A stretch of DNA of 64,000 nt, taken from the NCBI RefSeq assembly GCF_014844055.1, contig NZ_CP062167.1, positions 310,001 through 374,000 on the forward strand, given 5' to 3'. The stretch is from Aureimonas sp. OT7 (GTDB lineage Bacteria > Pseudomonadota > Alphaproteobacteria > Rhizobiales > Rhizobiaceae). This document shows positions 55,050 through 62,642 of this stretch, piece by piece. The notes beneath the pieces are model-generated. The model saw only the letters and a list, made by a program, of their open reading frames with translations. It had not been told where the DNA came from and did no database searches. Position 1 is the stretch's first letter, and every line of letters starts with the position of its first letter. The translations under genes and the position numbers were made by a program.

Positions 55050-56441
55050 ATGATGCTCGACCAGGCCAGCCGCGACAACGAATTGAACGCCTACGACCGT
55101 GATCATTTCTTCCATCCCTCGACGCATATGGGCATGCATGCGCGGGGCGAAACGTCCAACCGCATCATCGAAGGCGGACACGGCTGCACCATCGTCGACC
55201 GCGACGGCCGCGAGAGCCTCGACGCCTTCGCGGGCCTCTACTGCGTCAATGTCGGCTATGGCCGGCACGAGATCGCCGAAGCCATCGCGGAGCAGGCCCA
55301 CAAGCTCAGCTATTACCACGCCTATGCGGGGAACGGCTCCGAGCCCTCGATTCGCCTTGCGAAGATGATCGTGGACCGCGCCCCCGCCAACATGAGCAGG
55401 GTGTATTTCGGCCTGTCGGGCTCGGACGCCAACGAAACGAACATCAAGCTGATCTGGTACTACAACAACGTGCTGGGTCGGCCGGAGAAGAAGAAGATCA
55501 TCTCGCGCTGGCGCGGCTATCACGGGTCGGGCGTGATGACCGGCTCCCTCACCGGGCTGCAGCTCTTCCACGACGCGTTCGACCTGCCGCGCGCGCCCGT
55601 CCTGCACACGCAGGCGCCCTATTATTTCCGCCGCGAGGACCGCTCCATGAGCGAGGAGCAGTTCTCGCAGCATTGCGCCGACACGCTGGAAGAGATGATC
55701 CTTGCCGAAGGGCCGGACACGGTAGCCGCCTTCATCGGCGAGCCGGTGCTCGGCACGGGCGGCATCGTGCCGCCGCCCGCCGGCTACTGGCAGAAGATCC
55801 AGGCCGTCCTGAAGAAATACGATATCCTTCTGGTAGCGGACGAAGTGGTTACCGGTTTCGGCCGTCTCGGCTCCATGTTCGGATCGGACCATTACGGCAT
55901 CGAGGCCGACCTGATCACGATCGCCAAGGGCCTCACGTCCGCCTACCTGCCGCTGTCGGGCACGATCGTTTCCGACAAGGTATGGAACGTGCTGGTGCAG
56001 GGCTCCGACGCCAAAGGCGTCCTCGGCCATGGTTGGACCTACTCGGCACACCCCCTGTGTGCGGCGGCGGGCATCGCCAATCTCGAACTGATAGACCGGC
56101 TGGATCTCATCGCGAACGCCCGGGACACCGGTGCCTACCTGCGCCAGGCGCTGTCAGCGGCGGTGTCCGGCCACAGGCTGGTCGGGGACGTGCGCGGCGA
56201 GGGCATGCTGGCCGCCGTGGAATTCGTCGCCGACAAGGATGATAGGATTTTCTTCGATCCGGCGCTGAAGGTCGGTCCGCGCATCGCCGCCGCCTTGCTG
56301 GAGCGCGGCGTTATCGGGCGTGGCATGCCACAGGGCGACATATTGGGTTTTGCGCCGCCCTTCTGCCTGACCCGCGATGAAGCGGATCGGATAGCGCAGG
56401 CCACGAGGGATGCCGTCGAGGCGGTCGCAGCAGAGCTGTAA
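55050..56441 (+). CDS. doeD: Diaminobutyrate aminotransferase DoeD (class III)
   Basis: A 463-residue class III PLP aminotransferase that should convert 2,4-diaminobutyrate to aspartate semialdehyde, the substrate of DoeC. Motifs are FAGLYCVNVGYGR, FGLSGSDANETNIKL, ADEVVTGFGRLG and the Schiff-base lysine in ITIAKGLTSAYLP (Lys293). Two adjacent ATGs exist; AGGAG lies six bases before the first at 55050. It ends the plus-strand ectoine arm and converges on the response regulator gene. Confidence 0.92.
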   Translation: MMLDQASRDNELNAYDRDHFFHPSTHMGMHARGETSNRIIEGGHGCTIVDRDGRESLDAFAGLYCVNVGYGRHEIAEAIAEQAHKLSYYHAYAGNGSEPSIRLAKMIVDRAPANMSRVYFGLSGSDANETNIKLIWYYNNVLGRPEKKKIISRWRGYHGSGVMTGSLTGLQLFHDAFDLPRAPVLHTQAPYYFRREDRSMSEEQFSQHCADTLEEMILAEGPDTVAAFIGEPVLGTGGIVPPPAGYWQKIQAVLKKYDILLVADEVVTGFGRLGSMFGSDHYGIEADLITIAKGLTSAYLPLSGTIVSDKVWNVLVQGSDAKGVLGHGWTYSAHPLCAAAGIANLELIDRLDLIANARDTGAYLRQALSAAVSGHRLVGDVRGEGMLAAVEFVADKDDRIFFDPALKVGPRIAAALLERGVIGRGMPQGDILGFAPPFCLTRDEADRIAQATRDAVEAVAAEL

Positions 56442-56449
56442 GGGCCCGG

Positions 56450-56475
56450 GCCGCCTGTCCACGCGGTCAGGCGGC
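56450..56475. terminator. Hairpin between convergent doeD and response regulator
   Basis: GCCGCCTG-N10-CAGGCGGC forms a perfect eight-base stem between the two convergent genes and overlaps the last codons of the minus-strand gene. No T-run follows on either strand, so termination is only a possibility. Confidence 0.35.
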
Positions 56476-56823
56476 GCCCAGCTTGGAGACGATTTCGTCC
56501 GGCATATAGGGCTTGGTCACGAAACCGAGCGGCTTGGTATCGGCGGCGACCGATTTCAGCTTTTCGTTGATCTGGGCGCTGACGAACAGGGATGGAATGT
56601 CGAGTTCGGCACGCAGGCGGCGTGCCGTATTGATCCCGCAGGTGCCCCGCGCCAGATTGACGTCCATGATCGCCGCGTCCACCTTCCGGCTACGCGCCAA
56701 GGCCAGGGCGGCTTCCGTATCGCTGGCTATTCCAACGACCTCGAAGCCTGCATCGGACAACAAGTCCTCAAGATCCAGGGCAATCAGGAACTCATCTTCG
56801 ACGATCATGATGCGATAGGACAT
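56467..56823 (-). CDS. Single-domain response regulator
   Basis: A 118-residue stand-alone receiver domain. It has the acidic residues in VEDEFLIALDLEDLL, the phospho-acceptor in AIMDVNL (Asp54), the conserved serine in FVSAQ and lysine in VTKPYMPDEIV. There is no output domain, so it should act through protein contacts, as CheY- or CpdR-like proteins do. No kinase gene is adjacent. The ATG at 56823 is where receiver homology begins. Its partner is unknown. Confidence 0.88.
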   Translation of the reverse strand: MSYRIMIVEDEFLIALDLEDLLSDAGFEVVGIASDTEAALALARSRKVDAAIMDVNLARGTCGINTARRLRAELDIPSLFVSAQINEKLKSVAADTKPLGFVTKPYMPDEIVSKLGAA

Positions 56824-56990
56824 GCGGCAGGCGTTCCTGGTTGTGGTCGGACTTATGTTCCCGACTATCGACCTGATAACGGCGAACCCTTCAAAAAGTG
56901 CCAAACGCGTGAGAACCTTTTTGTCGCATCGCTGTTTGACGAGGACTCTATAGATTGATATCAACGTAATATTCCAGGAGGAGAACGACC

Positions 56991-57407
56991 GTGCCAATGA
57001 TGATCTTCGTAAACCTTCCCGTCCGCGACCTGGCGAAATCCAAGCAGTTCTACGCGGCGGTCGGCGCTCGCAACGAACCGCGCTTCACGGATGATACTGC
57101 CGCGATGATGGTCCTGTCCGAGACGATATCGATCATGCTGCTGACACATGAGCGGTTCCGTGATTTCACGCCGAAGGAGATTGCAGACGCCCGTAAGGTA
57201 AGCGAAGTTCTGATTGCACTGTCGGCCGATAGCCGCGATGCCGTCGATGCCACGATCGATCGAGCCGTCAAGGCAGGCGGTACTGCCGATCCGAGCCCGA
57301 CACAGGACTACGGCTTCATGTACGGCCGATCCTATGAGGACCTGGACGGGCACATCTTCGAGGTCATGTGGATGGACGCTTCGGCATTGGAACGCCCGGC
57401 GGACTGA
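56991..57407 (+). CDS. VOC (glyoxalase/bleomycin-resistance) superfamily protein
   Basis: A 138-residue protein with two beta-alpha-beta-beta-beta modules of the vicinal oxygen chelate fold. It begins MIFVNLPVRDLAKSKQFYAAVG and ends with FMYGRSYEDLDGHIFEVMWMD, including the C-terminal glutamate metal ligand. The group resembles PhnB/YP-type lactoylglutathione-lyase-related proteins of unknown substrate. The start is GTG at 56991 with AGGAGGAG upstream; ATG 56997 is an alternative. It stands between a response regulator and the carnitine genes with no evident link to either. Confidence 0.85.
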   Translation: MPMMIFVNLPVRDLAKSKQFYAAVGARNEPRFTDDTAAMMVLSETISIMLLTHERFRDFTPKEIADARKVSEVLIALSADSRDAVDATIDRAVKAGGTADPSPTQDYGFMYGRSYEDLDGHIFEVMWMDASALERPAD

Positions 57408-57542
57408 AGCGGCGTTTTCGCAATCAGACAATTTGCCTGCGCCATGCGTCAACTGGCACAGGAAAAAGCCTATAAGTTTTTCGCACCATACGCCTTCAAA
57501 TCCCGCGATCTGCGTTTCGACGCACAGAAGAAGGAAGTGCGA

Positions 57543-58481
57543 ATGATGCGGCTGACACCTGCCATCCTTGCAACCATGTCCATCCTTGCAGTGCCGGCGG
57601 CGGCCGCCGACGGTGCCACCTGCACCGCGCCGAAATTTTCCGACGTCGGCTGGACGGACATTACCGCCACGACGGCCGTCGCCAACGAACTCCTGACTGC
57701 CCTCGGCTACCGCCCGGACGTGTCCGTGCTTTCGGTGGCAATCACCTTCCGGGCGCTCGAGCAGGGCGACACCGACATCTTCCTGGGCAACTGGATGCCG
57801 CTGCAGGAGCCGATCGCGACGCCGCTGATCGAGTCCGGCGCCATCGAGGTTGCCGCCATCAACCTGACGGGTGCGCGCATCGGCTTTGCGGTCCCGCAGT
57901 CCACCTACGATGCGGGGCTGAAGACCTACGCCGACATCGACGGCTTCAAGGACAGGCTGGAAGGGCAGATTTACGGGATCGAGGCCGGCAGCAGCGCCAA
58001 CGAGACCATCCAGAAAATGATTACCGACGATACGTTCGGCCTCGGTGATTTCACCCTGGTCGAATCCAGCGAACAGGCCATGCTGGCGCAAGTGTCTTCG
58101 CGGATACGCCAGGATGGCGACGTCCTGTTCTTCGGCTGGCAGCCGCACCCGATGAATCTCAATCACGACATCGCCTACCTGGCAGACGGCAACGACGTCT
58201 TCGGCCCCGATGACGGCGGAGCCACGGTGCAGACGGTGACCCGGAAGGGCCTGTCCACCGATTGCCCGAACCTCGGCGCGTTCCTGTCCAACCTCGTCTT
58301 CGACGTCGCCATGGAAGACCGGTTGATGAGCGACATCATCGACAAGGGCATGCAGCCGGACGCCGCCGCCGTGGCATGGTTGCGGGAAAATCCCGAGACG
58401 CTCGCTCGATGGCTCGATGGCGTGACCACGCTGGATGGGCAACCGGGCCTTGCCGCAGTGGAAGCCAGCCTCGGCGGCTGA
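57543..58481 (+). CDS. Choline/carnitine/betaine-type ABC substrate-binding protein (ChoX/CaiX-like)
   Basis: A 312-residue periplasmic binding protein of the OpuAC family. A Sec signal (MSILAVPAAAADG) precedes PKFSDVGWTDITATTAVANELLTALGY. The aromatic and glycine-rich segments LGNWMP and FFGWQPHPMN form the quaternary-ammonium cage in ChoX. The length matches ChoX of Sinorhizobium. No permease or ATPase accompanies it here. Because the next genes degrade carnitine, and Pseudomonas caiX sits in the carnitine operon, carnitine is a good ligand candidate, but choline or betaine is not excluded. Confidence 0.85.
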   Translation: MMRLTPAILATMSILAVPAAAADGATCTAPKFSDVGWTDITATTAVANELLTALGYRPDVSVLSVAITFRALEQGDTDIFLGNWMPLQEPIATPLIESGAIEVAAINLTGARIGFAVPQSTYDAGLKTYADIDGFKDRLEGQIYGIEAGSSANETIQKMITDDTFGLGDFTLVESSEQAMLAQVSSRIRQDGDVLFFGWQPHPMNLNHDIAYLADGNDVFGPDDGGATVQTVTRKGLSTDCPNLGAFLSNLVFDVAMEDRLMSDIIDKGMQPDAAAVAWLRENPETLARWLDGVTTLDGQPGLAAVEASLGG

Positions 58482-59447
58482 TCAGCCACGCGCCCTCCGC
58501 GCCGCGGAGGGTGCTTGCCCGTAGTGGCGGCGGAACGCGCGCGACAACGCCGAAATGGACGAGAAGCCGCTGCGGTCGGCGATTTCGGCCATCGACAGAT
58601 TGGTATCCACCACCAGGCGGCGGGCCTGCGCGATCCGCAATTTCAGGAAATAGGCCGCCGGCGACATCTCGACCATACGCCGGAACAGAAGCTCGAGATT
58701 GCGTGTGGAAAGGCCGACGCGCAGGGCGATGGCGGCCATCGTCAGGGGGTGGTCCAGATGGGTCTCCATGATGCGGATCGCCTCGGCGACGCGCGGCTCG
58801 TGCCGGCGGATACGCCCGAGGGAAACGACCGGCTGGGTATCGCCCGCGGCCCGCATCTCCTCGTAGATATACAGGCTCGCCACGTCGAGCGCTGCGGAAT
58901 AACCGTTGCGCGCGCGGATCAGCGTCAACATCAGGTCGAGCGCCGGCGTGGCGCCGCCCGTCGTGTAGATGGCCCCGTCGCCGACGAACCGGTCGGGGAC
59001 CACCTCGACATGCGGAAAGCGCGCCGCGAAATCTTCCAGGTCTTCCCAATGGGTCGTGGCGCGCCGTCCGTCCAGAAGGCCGGCCAGCGCAAGCACCCAG
59101 GCGCCGGCCTCGACGCCGAACACCATGTCGGCGCGCCGGACGCCTTTTCGTACCGCCATCAACGTGTCGGGTGTCGCCTGCCGCTCGGCCCCGAAGGCCG
59201 CGACGAGAACCAGCAGCGGGCCGCAGGCATCGGCATCGAAACGGCCTTCGACGGCCACCGGCACGCCGCAACTGGCGCAAGGCGCCGTTCCATCCATGGA
59301 AAACAGCCGCCAACGATAGGCTTCCCGGCCAAGAACCCGGTTTGCGCCCCGCAGCGGATCCAGCGCCGTGGCAAGCGACATCAGGGAAAAGCCCGGAAAC
59401 AACAGGAGGGAAACGTCCAGCGTATTGTCGGTCTCGGTGAAGATCAT
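58482..59447 (-). CDS. cdhR: GlxA-type AraC regulator, probably of carnitine catabolism (CdhR-like)
   Basis: A 321-residue regulator with an N-terminal DJ-1/PfpI (class I glutamine amidotransferase-like) domain (VSLLLFPGFSLMSLATALDPLRGANR; VFGVEAGAWVLALAGLLDGR) and a C-terminal AraC double helix-turn-helix (LTMAAIALRVGLSTRNLELLFRRM; MAEIADRSGFSSISALSRAFRRHYG). This architecture is shared by CdhR, GbdR and related regulators of quaternary amine catabolism. The start at 59447 (MIFTETDNTLDVSLLL) is where homology begins. It is divergent from cdhB, which supports the CdhR role. Confidence 0.85.
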   Translation of the reverse strand: MIFTETDNTLDVSLLLFPGFSLMSLATALDPLRGANRVLGREAYRWRLFSMDGTAPCASCGVPVAVEGRFDADACGPLLVLVAAFGAERQATPDTLMAVRKGVRRADMVFGVEAGAWVLALAGLLDGRRATTHWEDLEDFAARFPHVEVVPDRFVGDGAIYTTGGATPALDLMLTLIRARNGYSAALDVASLYIYEEMRAAGDTQPVVSLGRIRRHEPRVAEAIRIMETHLDHPLTMAAIALRVGLSTRNLELLFRRMVEMSPAAYFLKLRIAQARRLVVDTNLSMAEIADRSGFSSISALSRAFRRHYGQAPSAARRARG

Positions 59448-59547
59448 CGCATCGCATAATGTCAAACGGGTTTCGCAGGCAGTGTGATGCGGCATCCACG
59501 TCTCGTCCACCCTTTCCCCAGCATTTCCTGCAACGGAAGGTTAGACG

Positions 59548-60462
59548 ATGCCGCTTTCCATGAACCGCGACGTCTTCATCACTTGCGCGGTGACAGGCTC
59601 CGGCGACACGGCCGGGCGCTCGCCGCATGTCCCGGTCACGCCGGCCGAGATCGCCGCATCGGCCATCGAAGCGGCCAAGGCCGGCGCGGCCATCGTGCAT
59701 TGCCACGTCCGCGACCCGCAAACGGGCAGGCCCGCCCGCGACAGCGAACTCTACCGCGAAGTCACCGAGCGGATCCGCGACGCGGATGTGGATGTCGTGC
59801 TGAATCTGACGGCGGGGATGGGCGGTGATCTCGTCTTCGGAAGCGTCGAACGCCCCCTCCCCGTGAACGAGGCAGGCACCGACATGGCCGGGGCCACGGA
59901 AAGGCTCGCCCATATCGCCGAATGCCGGCCGGAGATCTGCACGCTGGATTGCGGCACCATGAACTTCAACCTCGGCGACTATGTCATGGTGAATACGCCG
60001 GGCACGCTGCGCGAGATGGCCCGACAGATCACCGCGCTGGGCGTGCGCCCCGAGATCGAGGCCTTCGATACCGGCCATCTCTGGTTCGCGCGGCAACTGG
60101 CAGAGGAGGGCCTGATCGAAGACCCGGTCCTCATTCAGCTCTGCATGGGTATTCCCTGGGGCGCGCCCGACGACCTCAATACCTATCTGGCGATGGTGAA
60201 CAATCTGCCGGCCGGCTGGACCTTCTCCGCTTTCGCCATTGGCCGCAATGCCATGGCCTGGCCGGCCGCCGCGGTACTTGCCGGCGGCAATGTGCGCGTC
60301 GGACTGGAGGATAATCTGCGCCTCGGCAAGGACAGGTTCGCCACCAATGCCGAACTGGTGGAGTCTGCCATGCGCGTGGTGGAGGGTATGGGGGCCCGCA
60401 TCGTCGGGCCGCAAGCCGTCCGGGAGAGGCTCAAGCTTACCAAACGCGGGGTCGTGCGATGA
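59548..60462 (+). CDS. cdhB: 3-dehydrocarnitine cleavage enzyme, BKACE/DUF849 family
   Basis: A 304-residue beta-keto acid cleavage enzyme. It has the zinc ligands in HCHVRDPQTG, the ITGxG-like start (FITCAVTGSGDTAGRSPHVPVTP) and the C-terminal RVGLEDNLRL motif of the family. With acetyl-CoA it would split 3-dehydrocarnitine into betainyl-CoA and acetoacetate. GGAAGG precedes the ATG. It overlaps the dehydrogenase-thioesterase gene by four bases, so both are made together. Confidence 0.9.
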   Translation: MPLSMNRDVFITCAVTGSGDTAGRSPHVPVTPAEIAASAIEAAKAGAAIVHCHVRDPQTGRPARDSELYREVTERIRDADVDVVLNLTAGMGGDLVFGSVERPLPVNEAGTDMAGATERLAHIAECRPEICTLDCGTMNFNLGDYVMVNTPGTLREMARQITALGVRPEIEAFDTGHLWFARQLAEEGLIEDPVLIQLCMGIPWGAPDDLNTYLAMVNNLPAGWTFSAFAIGRNAMAWPAAAVLAGGNVRVGLEDNLRLGKDRFATNAELVESAMRVVEGMGARIVGPQAVRERLKLTKRGVVR

Positions 60463-61946
60463 CGGGCCCGGCGATCGGACGCGCTGCCTGTATCGGCGGC
60501 GGTGTCATCGGCGGGGGCTGGGTAGCCCGGTTCCTGCTCGCCGGCATCGACGTGGACGTCTTCGACCCCCACCCGGACGCGCAGCGCATCGTCGGCGAGG
60601 TGGTGGCCAATGCCGAGCTCGCCTATGCCATGCTGACTTGCGCGCCGCTGCCGCCGCGCGGCCGCCTCGTCTTCCACGACAGCCTCGCCGAGGCGGTGGC
60701 GGCCGCGGACTGGATACAGGAAAGCGTGCCGGAACGGCTGGACCTCAAGCGCGGCGTTCTGGCTGAGATCGATGCCGCCGCCCGGCCGGACGCGATGATC
60801 GGATCGTCGACGTCGGGCCTCCTGCCCACCGACCTGCAGGCCGCAATGGCGCATCCGGAGCGGTTGTTCGTCGCCCATCCCTACAATCCTGTCTATCTGC
60901 TTCCGCTGGTGGAACTGGTGGGCGGACGGCAGACCGACAAGGCCGTCATCGGCCGTGCACAGGCCGCCCTGCAGGCCATCGGCATGAAGGGCGTCGTCAT
61001 CCACCGGGAGATCGAGGCCTTCGTCGGCGATCGGCTTCTGGAAGCCCTGTGGCGCGAGGCGCTGTGGCTCGTCAAGGACGATGTCTGCGATGTGGAAACG
61101 CTGGATGACGTGATCCGCTATTCCTTCGGCCTGCGCTGGGCACAGATGGGCCTTTTCCAGACCTATCGCATCGCCGGGGGCGAAGCGGGTATGCGGCATT
61201 TCCTCCAGCAGTTCGGACCGTGCCTCGCCTGGCCATGGACCAGGCTGACCGACGTGCCCGAGATGGACGCGGCCCTCGTCGACAAGATCGCCGCCCAGTC
61301 GGACGCCCAGGCCGGCGGGCTGTCCATCCGCGAGCTGGAACGCCTGCGCGACGAGAACCTTGTCGGCATTCTGCAATCCCTGAAGGCCGGCGATGGCGGC
61401 CGGGGCTGGGGCGCGGGCCGGCTGCTGGCCGAGTTCGAGCATGAATTGCAGGCGCGCGTATCGCCGGCGCCCGACGAGGACGGTCGTCTGAAACTGCTGT
61501 CGGCCACGGTCAGCCCCGCCTGGATCGACTATAACGGCCACATGACGGAGCACCGCTATCTCCAGCTCTTCGGCGAGGCGACGGACGCTTTCCTGCGGAT
61601 GATCGGCGTCGATGCAGACTATGTGGCGGGCGGAAGCAGCTATTACACCGTCGAGAGCCATCTGCGTCATCTGGGTCAGGCGCGCGCCGGCCAGCGCCTC
61701 GATGTCGAGACCTTCCTTCTGGGGCATGACGCAAAGCGGCTGCACCTTGCGCATGCGATCACGGACGAGGCCGGGGCGACACTGGCGACGGCGGAGCACA
61801 TGCTGCTTCATGTCACGGGCCAGCGCGCCGCGCCGGCACCCGCCGCGGTGGCGGCGGCGCTGGACGGCGTGATGCGGAGCGGCGCCCACCTGCAGCGCCC
61901 GGACTTCGTCGGCCGGGCCGTCGCCATGCCGCCCGTCAAGCCATGA
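60459..61946 (+). CDS. Carnitine 3-dehydrogenase fused to a betainyl-CoA thioesterase domain
   Basis: A 495-residue two-domain protein. Residues 1 to about 320 form an L-carnitine dehydrogenase of the 3-hydroxyacyl-CoA dehydrogenase fold, with NAD-binding CIGGGVIGGGWVARFLLAG, the SSTSGLLPT loop and HPYNPVYLLPLVE. Residues from about 345 form a hotdog thioesterase domain (WIDYNGHMTEHRYLQLFGEA, aspartate near 357). In Pseudomonas these are separate proteins, CdhA and CdhC. The fusion can carry out the first and last steps around CdhB: carnitine to 3-dehydrocarnitine, and betainyl-CoA to glycine betaine. Confidence 0.92.
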   Translation: MTGPAIGRAACIGGGVIGGGWVARFLLAGIDVDVFDPHPDAQRIVGEVVANAELAYAMLTCAPLPPRGRLVFHDSLAEAVAAADWIQESVPERLDLKRGVLAEIDAAARPDAMIGSSTSGLLPTDLQAAMAHPERLFVAHPYNPVYLLPLVELVGGRQTDKAVIGRAQAALQAIGMKGVVIHREIEAFVGDRLLEALWREALWLVKDDVCDVETLDDVIRYSFGLRWAQMGLFQTYRIAGGEAGMRHFLQQFGPCLAWPWTRLTDVPEMDAALVDKIAAQSDAQAGGLSIRELERLRDENLVGILQSLKAGDGGRGWGAGRLLAEFEHELQARVSPAPDEDGRLKLLSATVSPAWIDYNGHMTEHRYLQLFGEATDAFLRMIGVDADYVAGGSSYYTVESHLRHLGQARAGQRLDVETFLLGHDAKRLHLAHAITDEAGATLATAEHMLLHVTGQRAAPAPAAVAAALDGVMRSGAHLQRPDFVGRAVAMPPVKP

Positions 61947-62642
61947 TCAGAGGATGGTGCGCAGCCGATGGCTTTGCGGATGCACCATCCGCACATGGGT
62001 GATCGGCCGCGTCAGGATGAAGGTCAGCCGCTCTGCGACGAACACCGGCTGGCCGGGTGGCAGGGCCAGATAGCCGGCCTCCGCCTCGGTTGCGGCAGCG
62101 GCCAGGAAGCTGAGTTCCGCATAGGAGAAGGGCGCGTTGTTGACCAGCCATTCATTGGGGCCGACGGAACGGAAGGCTTCGTCCCGTGCTGTCGGGACTG
62201 CATCGAGGCTGATGAGCCTGTCCTCGTACTGATAGGGTTTCCCATCCGCGCGGTGCAGGCATGCGATGCTGAGGACGGGCCGCCCCACGGGCACGCCCAG
62301 CCGGCGCGCATCGGCCGGGCCGGCGGCGTGCTCGGTGCGCGTCAGCAAAGCATAATCATAGGTCTGGCCCAGTGCCGCGATCTCTTCGCCCACGATGGGA
62401 ATGGACAGCCGGGCCTGCCGGACGGGGTTGAGGGCAACACGGGTGCCGGCCTTGCGCTTGCGCTCCAGAAGGCCCGTGCGCGCCAGCTCCTGCAGGGCGC
62501 GGTTGACGGTGGCCCGCGCCGCGCCGAACTCGTCCGCCAATGCCGCCTCGCCGGGGATGAGCGTGCCGGGCGGCCAGACCTTGTCGCCGATGCGCCGGGC
62601 GATCTCGTCCTTGATGGTGCGGAAGGATACGCGCTCGTTCAT
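61947..62642 (-). CDS. hutC: GntR/HutC family histidine utilisation repressor
   Basis: A 231-residue GntR-type regulator. The N-terminal winged helix reads IPGEAALADEFGAARATVNRALQELARTGLL; the C-terminal UTRA ligand domain ends RPITHVRMVHPQSHRLR. HutC represses hut genes and is relieved by urocanate. The ATG at 62642 overlaps the hutF stop as ATGA, so it belongs to the hut operon. Its stop abuts the convergent carnitine gene. Confidence 0.9.
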   Translation of the reverse strand: MNERVSFRTIKDEIARRIGDKVWPPGTLIPGEAALADEFGAARATVNRALQELARTGLLERKRKAGTRVALNPVRQARLSIPIVGEEIAALGQTYDYALLTRTEHAAGPADARRLGVPVGRPVLSIACLHRADGKPYQYEDRLISLDAVPTARDEAFRSVGPNEWLVNNAPFSYAELSFLAAAATEAEAGYLALPPGQPVFVAERLTFILTRPITHVRMVHPQSHRLRTIL

